Notes: generated from the letters alone by a model not told the origin. DNA of 64,000 nt from DASCOT01 sp965197275 (GCA_965197275.1 CBDAMQ010000028.1:310001-374000), one strand, 5' to 3'. Numbered from the stretch's first letter, positions 42,644-51,564 are shown. Numbers and translations: made by a program.

Positions 42644-43504
42644 GTGATTGCGACATGCGCACGCCTCGGGGCAATCCCCATCCTTACTTCGCTGGTCGCC
42701 CTCTCCACTTCGCCGGCGCACGGGCAGTCTGACCCGTTCCACATCCTGGTCACAAACGACGACGGCATCGAATCCGCAGGGATCAGGGTGCTGGCCGAAC
42801 AGCTGAGGGCGGTCGGGGAGGTTCACGTGCTCGCCCCGTGCGGCGAGCGCAGTGGTAGCAGCATGTCCGTGGCGCTGCGCGACGAGCTCGTCGTGCGACC
42901 GATACAGCGCCACGGCGACACCGTCGAGCACTGCGTCGATACGACCCCCGCGGGTGCGGTGATGTTGGCGATCACCACGCTTTCACCGCCCGGCGGGTTC
43001 GACCTCGTCGTCAGCGGCATCAATCGCGGCGCCAACGTGGGTACCGTGGCCCACATGTCTGGCACGGTGGGCGGGGCGATGATGGGCGCTTTCTACGGGG
43101 TGCCGTCAGTGGCGGCTTCGCTCGGTGGGCGCGCCGTGGACTTCGATTACCCGGCCCGCTTCGTGGCCGGGTTCGTCCAACAGCTGAAGCAACGTCCCGC
43201 TATGCCAGGGGTCGTTCTCTCGGTCAACATTCCCAAGGCTACGGAAGCAGAAATCGAGGGTGTCACCGTGGCGAAGATGGGCGGGAGCTATCTCCGATTC
43301 GGATACGAAGAAACCCAGGACGGGGCTGAAGGTCGACGATTCCAACCGAGACTCGAGCTCGAGACCAGCTTCCCCGAGGCGAGTGATTCGGACGCCTACA
43401 TGCGAGACGCGATCACCGTTACGCCGCTTCTGTTCGACTGGACCGCCTACTCCGCACTGGACGAGCTGAGGGGTTGGTCTCTGAGCCACGTGGTGCAGCG
43501 CTAG
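42644..43504 (+). CDS. surE: SurE-type 5'/3'-nucleotidase with export signal
   Basis: 286 residues from GTG at 42,644 (GGAGC upstream). The SurE core is unmistakable: FHILVTNDDGIESAGIRVLAEQL, VLAPCGERSGSSMSV, DTTPAGAVMLAI, FDLVVSGINRGANVG, TVGGAMMGAFYGVPSVAASL. The NDD, S and N metal ligands are present. Ahead of it is a signal peptide of about 27 residues (IPILTSLVALSTSPAHGQ), so the nucleotidase should act in the periplasm or outside, where it could dephosphorylate nucleotides. The classical SurE is cytosolic. Confidence 0.9.
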   Translation: MIATCARLGAIPILTSLVALSTSPAHGQSDPFHILVTNDDGIESAGIRVLAEQLRAVGEVHVLAPCGERSGSSMSVALRDELVVRPIQRHGDTVEHCVDTTPAGAVMLAITTLSPPGGFDLVVSGINRGANVGTVAHMSGTVGGAMMGAFYGVPSVAASLGGRAVDFDYPARFVAGFVQQLKQRPAMPGVVLSVNIPKATEAEIEGVTVAKMGGSYLRFGYEETQDGAEGRRFQPRLELETSFPEASDSDAYMRDAITVTPLLFDWTAYSALDELRGWSLSHVVQR

Positions 43505-43534
43505 TTGAACACTGGTCTGGTGTCGGGCGCACGG

Positions 43535-43540
43535 TAGGCT
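43535..43540 (+). promoter_or_regulatory. Putative -10 box TAGGCT upstream of the DUF2306 gene
   Basis: Part of ACGGTAGGCTAGG. Transcription would start about 7 bases later, giving a leader of nearly 40 bases to the ATG at 43,586. This is one reason to prefer that ATG over the GTG at 43,544. Confidence 0.35.
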
Positions 43541-43585
43541 AGGGTGCCCAAGACAAAGCCCCGATCGCTCAGGAGCGCAAAATCA

Positions 43586-44395
43586 ATGTCCGAAGCCGCC
43601 TCCCAGGTCCCGAGTGCGATGTCATCCGCGAAACGTGGCGGCACTGCCTCCGTCCCGCCGGTGGGCTTGACCTTGCGACCGGTCTTGGAGGGCCTGGGAT
43701 GGGCGGCGGTGCTTGATCTGATCTATGTCGGTCTCGATGCGATCATCCAGCGGGCGTTGTTCATGAGCTTCGTGCTCAACGACCCGCAGATGAATCCTGC
43801 CGAGGCGCTGGACCCCTTTAATGTCCGATATTTCAACCACCCGGCCGCGGTGGGACTGCACCTGGGGCCTGGCTTGCTGGTCATGGTCCTGGGTCCGCTG
43901 CAGTTCATTCGCCGCGTTCGGAAGAAGTGGATCGGCGCCCATCGTTGGTCGGGCCGGGCCTTTCTGCTGGCGGGCGGCATCGCCGCCATGTCGGGGATCG
44001 CGATCGGCGTGTTCGATCCCTTCCTGGGCGTGACAGGGCAAGGGTTCAACGAGTCGATGGCCACCCTCTTCTTCTCGATCTTCACCCTGTTCTGTCTAGT
44101 CATGGCTGTCGTCCGGATCAAGCAACGCCGAGTCGGGCAGCACCGGGAGTGGATGGTCCGGTCCTGGGCCATGCTTCTTGCGGTGGCATCGGAACGCGTT
44201 CTGCTACAGGCTCTCCAGGCCAATACGGAGATCGCCTTCCCCGACATCTTCGGGACAACGTTCTGGATGGCAGCGGTGATCAACCTGGTGGCGGCAGAGA
44301 CCTGGATAAATCTGACGCGGACGCCGGGAACTGGTGCGGCGCACTGGAAGGACCTCACTGCGGCGACCCGGGCGGCGCACCGAGCAACGCCCTAG
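43586..44395 (+). CDS. DUF2306 membrane protein
   Basis: About 269 residues from ATG 43,586, which has AGGAGC 10 bases upstream. Six or so transmembrane helices. Signature: NHPAAVGLHLGPGLLVMVLGPLQFIRRVRKK, then HRWSGRAFLLAGGIAAMSG and GQHREWMVRSWAMLLAVASERVLL. The conserved His residues in HPAAVGLHL, GAHRWSG and GQHREWM suggest haem or quinone contacts, which is a guess. Function unknown. Confidence 0.85.
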   Translation: MSEAASQVPSAMSSAKRGGTASVPPVGLTLRPVLEGLGWAAVLDLIYVGLDAIIQRALFMSFVLNDPQMNPAEALDPFNVRYFNHPAAVGLHLGPGLLVMVLGPLQFIRRVRKKWIGAHRWSGRAFLLAGGIAAMSGIAIGVFDPFLGVTGQGFNESMATLFFSIFTLFCLVMAVVRIKQRRVGQHREWMVRSWAMLLAVASERVLLQALQANTEIAFPDIFGTTFWMAAVINLVAAETWINLTRTPGTGAAHWKDLTAATRAAHRATP

Positions 44396-44407
44396 ATTGT
44401 GTTGAAC

Positions 44408-44518
44408 GTGTCGACACTCAAGCGGGCATCACTGCTGCTCGTCATCTGGCTCGTGCTCTCCGGCGTCGGGTGCATGACGCCATCGCCACGGATCGCGCTG
44501 TGCCGTAGGGGCATCTGA
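44408..44518 (+). CDS. Very small lipoprotein-like frame
   Basis: GTG at 44,408 opens 36 residues: MSTLKRASLLLVIWLVLSGV then GCMTPSPRIALCRRGI. It has a signal helix with lipobox SGVGC, then almost nothing. It may be the stub of a longer lipoprotein whose rest is lost, or a small cell-envelope peptide. It ends 11 bases before the next gene. Confidence 0.3.
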   Translation: MSTLKRASLLLVIWLVLSGVGCMTPSPRIALCRRGI

Positions 44519-44528
44519 CGGAAGGGCC

Positions 44529-45133
44529 GTGATCGACTGGGACGACCATGCCAAGAAGTGGGACGATGACGACGGTGCTCGGGCCTACGCGGAGGCGGCC
44601 TTTGGATCGCTCGAGAGGCTGCTCGAGAGCAGCCGCCTGCAGTTGGCGGGCGCGAGTGTCTGTGACTTCGGCTGCGGGACGGGGTTGCTAACAGAGCGAC
44701 TTGCGGCGGGCGGTGGCAGCATCGACGCTGTTGATAGCTCCGAGGGCATGCTGGACGTCCTCAGAGACAAGGTCGTTCGTCACCAGTTGAAGCGGGTTCG
44801 ACCGCGTGCCGATTTGACGAGAGACGGTCGACTGTACGATCTCGTCGTCTGCTCGTCGGTGTGCGGGTTCCTTTTCGATTACCCGGGGACGGTTGGCCGC
44901 CTGGCTGCGCGCCTGCGACCAGGCGGTCTGTTCGTACAGTGGGACTGGGAATCCGAGCCCGAGGGAGGGAGCAGCACGGGTTGACTCGTGCCGGTATCCG
45001 TGGAGCTTTGGCGGCTGCCGGGCTCGAAGTCTTGTTGGTGGACACAGCCTTTACGATTGTCGTCGGGCAAACATCGTTGAGCCCATTGATCGGTGCTGGC
45101 CGTAAGCCCTTGGCGCCGCGTGCGCAAGAGTAG
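44529..45133 (+). pseudogene. Class I SAM methyltransferase with a frameshift
   Basis: The first frame (44,529 to 44,984) covers WDDHAKKWDDDDGARAYAE, motif I VCDFGCGTGLLTERLAAGG, VDSSEGMLDVL, YDLVVCSSVCGFLFDYPG and LRPGGLFVQWDWESEPEG. Then the GAGGGAGGGAGC stretch (about 44,961-44,972) breaks the frame. The natural C-terminus continues in another frame as QHGLTRAGIRGALAAAGLEV to GRKPLAPRAQE at 45,133. A total of about 200 residues fits the family. A one-base loss or two-base gain in the purine run explains it. Confidence 0.8.
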
Positions 45134-45281
45134 AGCGAGTCGCGATGTCTGACGTCGATTCGGTTAGAGAGCGATCTCATACGATCCCCCGGAAGCGGCG
45201 GATGAAACCGGGCCGGGCAACCTGGCGCCCGCGGGGGCCCGGCGCCGAGGTGTGGCTTCGGCCAGGATGTACGCTTAGCGC

Positions 45282-45902
45282 ATGACCGATCAGGCCCGCG
45301 CGTACCATCATGGGAATCTGCGGACGGCGCTGCTCGCCGAAGCCGCTGCCATGATTACCGAGGGAGGGGCGGCGAGCGTCACGATGCGGGAGATTGGCCG
45401 TCGTCTCGGTGTGTCGCGGGCGGCAGCCTATCGTCACTTCACAGACAAGACCGCGCTTCTGGTTGCCGTTGCCGCGGCTGGGTTCGACCGTCTCAACGAT
45501 CGTGTACAGACCATTGACGCCGGGGCCCCGCGATCCAGCGTCGAGCGCTTCCGCCGTCTGGGCGAGGAGTACGTGCGCTTCGCGCTCGAGAACCCGGCAC
45601 ACTACCGCCTGATGTACGGCAAGGAGGCGCTAACGCGCGAAGACCTACCTGAGCTGCGCGAGGCCGCCAACGCTTTATTCGAACAGCTGGTCAGCGTGAT
45701 CCGGGCGCACCAAAGCAGCGGCACCATCAAGCGGCAGGATCCTCGAGTGCAGGCCTACGTCGCTTGGAGCGCCGTCCACGGGCTCGCGTCGTTGGTGATC
45801 GACGGACAGATCCAGGCCATCGATGACGTTGATGGGCTCATCCGGCAGACGACGCGAACGGTCTTGGACGGGATGCGCGTTCGCCGCCGGAAAAACCCAT
45901 AG
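45282..45902 (+). CDS. TetR/AcrR-family regulator
   Basis: 206 residues: YHHGNLRTALLAEAAAMITEGGAASVTMREIGRRLGVSRAAAYRHFTDKTALL is a full TetR DNA-binding domain, and LGEEYVRFALENPAHYRLMYG with VAWSAVHGLASLVIDGQI forms the C-terminal WHG-type ligand domain. It sits 72 bases upstream of the CehA-like gene on the same strand. Ligand unknown. Confidence 0.9.
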   Translation: MTDQARAYHHGNLRTALLAEAAAMITEGGAASVTMREIGRRLGVSRAAAYRHFTDKTALLVAVAAAGFDRLNDRVQTIDAGAPRSSVERFRRLGEEYVRFALENPAHYRLMYGKEALTREDLPELREAANALFEQLVSVIRAHQSSGTIKRQDPRVQAYVAWSAVHGLASLVIDGQIQAIDDVDGLIRQTTRTVLDGMRVRRRKNP

Positions 45903-45974
45903 CTACGGAGGGTCTGAGGCTTGCGGGTGGCTACGCCCTACGAGAACACAACACCGAGCACGGGAGAGTCTGGA

Positions 45975-48395
45975 GTGGCACGTTGGTGGTTGTGCCTCAC
46001 CTGTGCGGCAGCGATCGTTGCTCTCTCCACGGCGAATGCGCAGGTGCCCCGCTACGGGCTCGCCACCCGCGTGGAGCTCCACATGCTGCCGGCGGTCACC
46101 AGCGGACCGCTCGATCCGAGCTGGCATCCGGACGGCTTGACGCTCGCCTATTCGATGCGGGGCGACATCTGGGTGCAGCGGGTCGGGACCGACTACGCCC
46201 GTGCCATAACCGCTGGGCCGGGCTATCACTTCGAGCCGGCCTGGAGCCCGGACGGTGAATGGATCGCGCTGGCTTCCGACACCGACGGCGATCTCGACAT
46301 CGCCGTGGTGCGCGCCGACGGCACCGAGTTCCGGCGACTTACGTCCGACACCGCCGTGGATGTGCAACCTTCATGGACTCCTGACGGGCGTTTCATCATG
46401 TTCGCCTCCGCCCGCGGCGGGGACTTCGACATCCTTCGGTACGAGCTGGCAACCGGCGCGGTCGAGACCGTGGTGGGTGGAGATGGTCATCAGTTCCAGC
46501 CGACGGTGTCACCAGACGGAACACGGCTGGCGTTCATCGCACGTGTCAGCGGTCGCTTGGGAAGCGGTGGGATCTGGACGGTTCCGATCAGCGGGGGTGA
46601 GCCGACTCTGGTGCACTACGAGGAGACCAGCTATCGGGCTGCCCCCGAGTGGACGCCGGATGGCGCGGCCCTGGTGTTTGCCTCCGATGCTGCCGGGTCC
46701 TACGACCTGGCGACGGTGTCGTCGGCCGGCGGCAACGCCATTCGGCTCACCGGCGAGCCTCTCGACGAGTTCGCACCGGCAATGCGACCCGACGGCCATC
46801 GCGTGGCATTCGTCGGCAACCAGGATGGCCCGACTGCGCTGTATGTAGTGTCTGGATACGGCGGCCGTAGCCAGACCTGGGAACGGGTGGTGCAAAGCAG
46901 CCTGTTACCGCGATACGAGACAGCGACGGTACGCGGACGGGTGATCGGACCGGACGGCGCGATCGTACCGGCACGTATCCAACTCTTGGCATCCGACGGC
47001 CGGGGCTACGTCCCTGACGGTGCCTTTCACCGCGTGAGCCCGGCCAACGAGATCCACTACTTCCATTCGAATGGTGAGTTCGAAGTCACCGTGCCGGCTG
47101 GAGATGTGCGTCTCGAGGCGGTGCGAGGCTTCGAGTGGATTCCCGCCGACGTCACCGTGCATGCTGCGGCCGGCGAGACCGCGACGATCGAGCTACGAAT
47201 GGAACGATTGGTCGATCCGCGGCAATCGGGCTGGGTCTCGGGCGACACGCACGTTCACGATTTGCACGAGGGCCGCTGGGGCCTCACCCAACGAGAGTTC
47301 TTCGACCAGCTTCGAGCCGACGACCTGCATGTGACCAACGATCTGATCCACATGGATGGCACCAAGATCATGGGTCGGCGCAGCGACCTGACCGGCGAGA
47401 ACTATGCCGGTTCCACCGCCGACACCATCCTGCGGTACAGCCAGGAGTTCCGCGGCTCGTTCGGACACGTGGCATTGCTCGGGTTGCGGGATTTCCTGAC
47501 GCCGTTCATCGGCGGCACGCGTGGATCGCCGTACCCCGCCGACGGTCTCAAGCTCGGGTATTTGGACGCCGTATACGCCCTTGGAGGTGTCAGCGGCTTC
47601 CTGCACCCGTACACCGGCGACGTCGACGAGGTCGCCACGGTCGCCGGCGCTGCTCAGTCCGACATTCCCATCCACGTCCTTCTCCGGCGCGGTGAGTTCT
47701 ACGATGTTGTGTCCATCGCTTCAGACGAGATGGCCAGCGCCGCGATGTACTACCACATGCTCAACGTGGGGATCCAACTGGCGGCAACCGGAGGCACGGA
47801 CAACTTCTCCAACGTCTGGCGCGATCCCTCCGGGGGGACGGCGCGAACCTACGCGCGCGTGGAAGGCTCGCTGACCTGGCCTCGTTGGGTCGGTGCGGTG
47901 CGTGCCGAACGCACCGTGGCCACTAACGGACCGCTTCTGTTCGCGAAAGTGGATGGTCACGAGCCGGGATCGCGGATCGCCGGACGCGAGCTGGCCACCG
48001 TGTCGGTCGATCTGGCTACCATCGCGCCGGTGGAGGTGATCGAGATCCTGGTCGACGGGCGTGTCGTGCACTCGATTCCGGTGTCCGAGGGACAGAATCG
48101 ACTGCAGTCCAGCGAGACCGTTGCGGTGCAAGATGCGCGCTGGGTTGCGGTGCGGGCGCACGGCGGCAGGGCCCGCTACTCCGGCGACAACTACACGTTC
48201 GCACACACGTCGCCGGTGTTTTTCGAGGACGCCGGCCCCAACGACGCGTCGCGTGCGTCCGCCGAGTTCCTGACCGCGGTGATCGAGGAGATCTGGCGCC
48301 GCGTGGACGAGCGCGACGCATGGTTGCGGCCACAGGACCGAGAGGAGTACCGCCGTCATCTCGACCAGGCGCTGGCGCGACTGAGCGAGCAGTAG
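45975..48395 (+). CDS. Exported CehA/McbA-like metallohydrolase with N-terminal TolB-type propeller
   Basis: About 806 residues from GTG at 45,975 (GGGAGAG 6 bases upstream; the signal peptide begins directly). A TolB/PD40-like propeller (residues about 45-310) has blades such as PSWHPDGLTLAYSM, PAWSPDGEWIALASD and PSWTPDGRFIMFAS. A beta-sandwich stretch with TVRGRVIGPDGAIVPARIQL follows. The PHP/CehA metallohydrolase domain begins at GWVSGDTHVHDLHEGRWG (about residue 425) with LHPYTGD, ELLRRGEFYDVVSI-like and GGTDNFSNVWRDPSGG. The His/Asp ligands are present. It probably cleaves ester or phosphoester bonds outside the cytoplasm. Confidence 0.85.
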   Translation: MARWWLCLTCAAAIVALSTANAQVPRYGLATRVELHMLPAVTSGPLDPSWHPDGLTLAYSMRGDIWVQRVGTDYARAITAGPGYHFEPAWSPDGEWIALASDTDGDLDIAVVRADGTEFRRLTSDTAVDVQPSWTPDGRFIMFASARGGDFDILRYELATGAVETVVGGDGHQFQPTVSPDGTRLAFIARVSGRLGSGGIWTVPISGGEPTLVHYEETSYRAAPEWTPDGAALVFASDAAGSYDLATVSSAGGNAIRLTGEPLDEFAPAMRPDGHRVAFVGNQDGPTALYVVSGYGGRSQTWERVVQSSLLPRYETATVRGRVIGPDGAIVPARIQLLASDGRGYVPDGAFHRVSPANEIHYFHSNGEFEVTVPAGDVRLEAVRGFEWIPADVTVHAAAGETATIELRMERLVDPRQSGWVSGDTHVHDLHEGRWGLTQREFFDQLRADDLHVTNDLIHMDGTKIMGRRSDLTGENYAGSTADTILRYSQEFRGSFGHVALLGLRDFLTPFIGGTRGSPYPADGLKLGYLDAVYALGGVSGFLHPYTGDVDEVATVAGAAQSDIPIHVLLRRGEFYDVVSIASDEMASAAMYYHMLNVGIQLAATGGTDNFSNVWRDPSGGTARTYARVEGSLTWPRWVGAVRAERTVATNGPLLFAKVDGHEPGSRIAGRELATVSVDLATIAPVEVIEILVDGRVVHSIPVSEGQNRLQSSETVAVQDARWVAVRAHGGRARYSGDNYTFAHTSPVFFEDAGPNDASRASAEFLTAVIEEIWRRVDERDAWLRPQDREEYRRHLDQALARLSEQ

Positions 48396-48522
48396 GAGTT
48401 CAGGGGCGGCGTGGTGAGGAGCTCTCCCGTGAGCGGGCTCCGGTGTCACCTGGGGGGAAGGTCCACTCTGGGATGCCGAGACCTTCAAGGGCTGACGCTG
48501 GAAGGGGATAGGCGAGCTCGAG

Positions 48523-49152
48523 CTACGAGCGCATTCTGGAAGCTAGCTCGTCCTGAAGTCGAGCGGCCCGCTGCTCTTTCGACAACGCCAGGGCATCTCT
48601 CCAGGCGCCCTCATAGTCGTACAGCCCGCGCCGCCGGCTTTCCACGGCGACCTGCTCGTCGGCGAACCGCTGACCATAAAGGTCGACCCAGATGTCGTAG
48701 ATGTACAGGAACAGCGTCGGATGGTCCTCGTCGCCGCGATAAAAAAAGCGTCCGTGGAGACGGTGGCCGAGCTCGTGGATGAGCGTCGCGCGCTTGGTGT
48801 CGGAGGGGTAGCTCGAGCGGATTCGCATGGGTCTGGAGCCGAAGCCCGATGAGCTAGCCTCTTCGACCACGACGACCTGGACGGTGTTGTCGTTCTCCTC
48901 GAACTCGAGACCGGTGTAGGAGCGCATCGCATCGACGATCCGGGCGCCTTCCGCTTCCCAGACCGCTTCGTACTCGTCGCGCGCCGCCGCGTCGCTAGGC
49001 GTTGCGGCCTCGAATACGAGAGCCAGGGTTGCATTCTGGGGCGGTGCGGTCTGCTGCGCTTCACCCGGCACCGGATTCGGCTGCGCCAGCACGAGCAAAG
49101 AGGCCACAGCTACTGCACGGCGGGTGGCGAGGGTGCGGTGCTGCGATCTCAT
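48523..49152 (-). CDS. Secreted HExxH putative metalloprotease
   Basis: About 209 residues from the ATG at 49,152. A signal peptide (RRAVAVASLLVLAQPNPVPG) leads to a helical domain with RDEYEAVWEAEGARIVDAMRS and then the zinc signature RATLIHELGHRLHGRFF. A downstream TLFLYIYDIWVDLYG and EGAWRDALALSKEQRA may supply the third ligand (Glu or Asp). This gluzincin-like layout has no close named family that I recognise. Probably periplasmic or secreted. Confidence 0.72.
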   Translation of the reverse strand: MRSQHRTLATRRAVAVASLLVLAQPNPVPGEAQQTAPPQNATLALVFEAATPSDAAARDEYEAVWEAEGARIVDAMRSYTGLEFEENDNTVQVVVVEEASSSGFGSRPMRIRSSYPSDTKRATLIHELGHRLHGRFFYRGDEDHPTLFLYIYDIWVDLYGQRFADEQVAVESRRRGLYDYEGAWRDALALSKEQRAARLQDELASRMRS

Positions 49153-49187
49153 GAGCACGATCACCGTGAGCCCATCTCGATCTCCAC

Positions 49188-49193
49188 TAGGCT
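49188..49193 (+). promoter_or_regulatory. Putative -10 box TAGGCT upstream of DoxX
   Basis: TAGGCTAG, 12 bases before the ATG at 49,206. With a start of transcription about 7 bases on, the leader would be only about 5 bases, i.e. nearly leaderless. Confidence 0.3.
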
Positions 49194-49205
49194 AGATTCA
49201 GCTCC

Positions 49206-49916
49206 ATGTCCTACCTAGATCAACGTCTCACAAGCTTGCAACGTTGGGTGGGTGCTCGGCCAGTGCTCTATCGCCTGACGCTGGGTACCCGCGTGCTGCT
49301 GGCGGTGGGTTTCATCCCGACTGGCATGGTCAAGCTCCTGGGTCGGCGATTCACCACCATGAGCCCGGCGACGGATATCGGGGGGTTCTTCGAGACGCTG
49401 TATCAATCTGGCCCCTACTGGCACTTTCTCGGCCTGGTGCAGGTGCTTGCCGGTGTGCTGGTGCTCTGGTCCGCAACCGCGACGTTGGGGGCGCTGCTTT
49501 TCTTCGGGATCATCGCCAACATCTTCGTGATCACCCTGTCCTACGACTTCAATTACACGCCCGCGGTAACCGGGTCGATGTTGCTGGCGACGCTCTATCT
49601 GCTCCTGTGGGATTACCACCGGATCCGGAGCATCTTCGTCGCGGGCGCACCACGAGTGCTTGTTCAGCAACCGCAACACAGCTTGAGCGGGACCGTCGAG
49701 CGCGGCGCCTACGTGGTCGGGACGGCGGCCGGACTGGGGCTGTTCAGCGTGTTGCGGGGCCTTTTCTTCCCACCGGCCTGGACCCTATGGTTCCTGGTCG
49801 GCTGCCTGCTCAGCTTCGCCGTGGCGCTCTGGTGTGGCCTAGGATGTCGTTCACGTTCTCTGCTGACGAAACTGCTACCTGGATCGTTCAGCTCCCATCC
49901 GGTCCCGAGACCATGA
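49206..49916 (+). CDS. DoxX-family membrane protein
   Basis: 236 residues with a DoxX-like four-helix core: LTLGTRVLLAVGFIPTGMVKLLGRRFTTM, YWHFLGLVQVLAGVLVLW, LGALLFFGIIANIFVITLSYDFNYTP and TGSMLLATLYLLLWDYHRIRSI. Two more helices follow (about 165-200). DoxX proteins form complexes with thiol or terminal-oxidase partners in some organisms; the role here is unknown. The last 20 residues are basic and may come from a late frame loss, as a small frame begins inside them. Confidence 0.85.
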   Translation: MSYLDQRLTSLQRWVGARPVLYRLTLGTRVLLAVGFIPTGMVKLLGRRFTTMSPATDIGGFFETLYQSGPYWHFLGLVQVLAGVLVLWSATATLGALLFFGIIANIFVITLSYDFNYTPAVTGSMLLATLYLLLWDYHRIRSIFVAGAPRVLVQQPQHSLSGTVERGAYVVGTAAGLGLFSVLRGLFFPPAWTLWFLVGCLLSFAVALWCGLGCRSRSLLTKLLPGSFSSHPVPRP

Positions 49917-49957
49917 ACCTCTACTACACGGCTGCCGCGCGCGACGGGCGCCTATGA
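49844..49957 (+). CDS. 37-residue frame overlapping the DoxX end
   Basis: MSFTFSADETATWIVQLPSG then PETMNLYYTAAARDGRL, stopping in the start codon of the next small frame (ATGA). It overlaps the DoxX tail by 73 bases. With the next frame it reads like one small protein split in two. Doubtful. Confidence 0.3.
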   Translation: MSFTFSADETATWIVQLPSGPETMNLYYTAAARDGRL

Positions 49958-50142
49958 TCGATCTTTCGGGATTCGAGACCGGGCCGCTGGTGAGATTCGT
50001 GATGTACGGCCTCGTGGAGCTCGTCGACGAAGGCACGCTGCGCGTGGACCTGGAACCAGGCCCGCCGGGGAATGACGATCCTCGTCCCATCGCCCTCACA
50101 TCTCAGGACGTGATCACCCTGACGCGCACGGCGGGCGATTAG
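49954..50142 (+). CDS. 62-residue small protein
   Basis: MIDLSGFETGPLVRFVMYGL continuing VELVDEGTLRVDLEPG and ending TSQDVITLTRTAGD. Beta-rich pattern, no signal. It couples to the preceding 37-residue frame via ATGA and ends 12 bases before the amidohydrolase gene, so it could be co-translated with it. Not a family I know. Confidence 0.45.
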   Translation: MIDLSGFETGPLVRFVMYGLVELVDEGTLRVDLEPGPPGNDDPRPIALTSQDVITLTRTAGD

Positions 50143-50154
50143 GAGCCTGGCTCG

Positions 50155-51564
50155 ATGAGCAAAGCGATGCGGCTGGCGAACGCCGCTCGAATAGCCGTCG
50201 CGGCCGTGCTAGTCGGGATCCCCTCGGCGGTCGGGAATCAGGCCGTCCCGGCGGTCCCACCGCTTGTGCTACGGCAGGTGAACGTGCTGCCGATGGACGT
50301 CGACGTGCTCCTGGATCGGCACACCGTCGTCGTCGAGAACGGTCGGGTGACTCAGCTGGGCAGGGACGACGAGATCGACGCCCCGGACGGGGCGCGCGTC
50401 GTTGACGCTTCCGGGAGCTACTTGCTGCCCGGACTCGTCGACGCTCACGTTCACCTCCGCGATACGACCGAGCTGCCGGCCTATCTGGCTCACGGCGTCA
50501 CCACCGTGTTCCAGCTCAGTGGACCGCAGGGAACGATCCCGGATTTGCGCCGCTTGCGCGACGAGATTGCGTCGCGGCAGCGACTCGGGCCGCGGCTGAT
50601 TCTCGGCGGGCGACTGATCGATGGCGACCCTCCGATCTTTGGCAACGCCGCTGATGTGGTCGTGACTCCGGCGCAGGGACGGGCGATCGTAAGCTCGCGA
50701 AGAGCTGACGGCTACGACTTTGTGAAGATCTACAACAACGTACAGCGCGAGGTGCTTAGCGCCATCCTCGACGAGGCGCATACCCTCGACATGCTGGTGT
50801 TCGGCCACGTTCCGAGAGGTGAGGGGAGGGCGGGCGCGCTCGAGCACGTCCTCGCTGAGCGCATGGATGTCATCGTTCACGGCGAGGAGTTCTTCTTCAC
50901 GCGCTTTTACGCCGGGATCGACGAGGCACTCGACGCCGGCCTGCGACCAGTAGTCGATCTGGACGGGCTGGATGAGGTCGTCGACGCGACCCGGCGTGCC
51001 GGCGTAGTGGTGGCGCCCAATCTCTCGTTCGTCCGCCAGACTCGCCAGTGGCTGGATGATCCGGATGCGATCCTGTCGGACCCGGAGCTGCGATATCTCA
51101 CGCCTCGCCGTCGAGAGAGCTGGCGGAGGAATCATCCTGGAACACGGTCGGATCTCGACGCCTTCGATCGTCGCGAGCGAGCCAAGGCCGACTTCCTGGA
51201 CCTGCTTACGTTGCGCTTGCACCAGGTCGGCGTGCCACTGATCGCCGGTACCGACGCGTCCTTTGCTGGCCTCTATCCGGGGGCATCGCTGCACATCGAG
51301 CTCGAGGAGCTCGTGCGGGTCGGTCTGTCGCCATTCGCAGCGCTGCGCACGGCCACCTTCGAGCCCGGTCGGCTGGTGATGCGGACCACCCGGTCGGATG
51401 AGCCAACCGGACTGGTGCGTCCAGGAGCGCGAGCTGATCTGATCCTTGTGGGCGGCGACCCTCGTGAGGATCTGAGTGCGCTCCGTGACGTGATCGGCGT
51501 CGTGATCTCCGGGCAATGGGTGGAAAGCGCGACGCTGCGATCGCAACGACCGACCTGGCCGTGA
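50155..51564 (+). CDS. Exported amidohydrolase (imidazolonepropionase-like family)
   Basis: 469 residues. A signal peptide (about 1-28) precedes the composite beta-sandwich and TIM barrel: VVVENGRVTQLG, LLPGLVDAHVHLRDTT (metal His98 and His100), DFVKIYNN (candidate bridging Lys), MLVFGHVPRG, MDVIVHGEEFFF and AGTDASFAGLYPG (metal Asp), then the C-terminal LVRPGARADLILVGGDP. This is the amidohydrolase_1 family with periplasmic members; substrates range from amides to lactones. RBS GGAGCC. Confidence 0.88.
   Translation: MSKAMRLANAARIAVAAVLVGIPSAVGNQAVPAVPPLVLRQVNVLPMDVDVLLDRHTVVVENGRVTQLGRDDEIDAPDGARVVDASGSYLLPGLVDAHVHLRDTTELPAYLAHGVTTVFQLSGPQGTIPDLRRLRDEIASRQRLGPRLILGGRLIDGDPPIFGNAADVVVTPAQGRAIVSSRRADGYDFVKIYNNVQREVLSAILDEAHTLDMLVFGHVPRGEGRAGALEHVLAERMDVIVHGEEFFFTRFYAGIDEALDAGLRPVVDLDGLDEVVDATRRAGVVVAPNLSFVRQTRQWLDDPDAILSDPELRYLTPRRRESWRRNHPGTRSDLDAFDRRERAKADFLDLLTLRLHQVGVPLIAGTDASFAGLYPGASLHIELEELVRVGLSPFAALRTATFEPGRLVMRTTRSDEPTGLVRPGARADLILVGGDPREDLSALRDVIGVVISGQWVESATLRSQRPTWP

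Noticed and set aside
45134..45281. GC-rich stem near 45,210-45,245 as an intrinsic terminator
   Set aside because: Self-complementary but GC-only sequence is common here, and no U-run follows.
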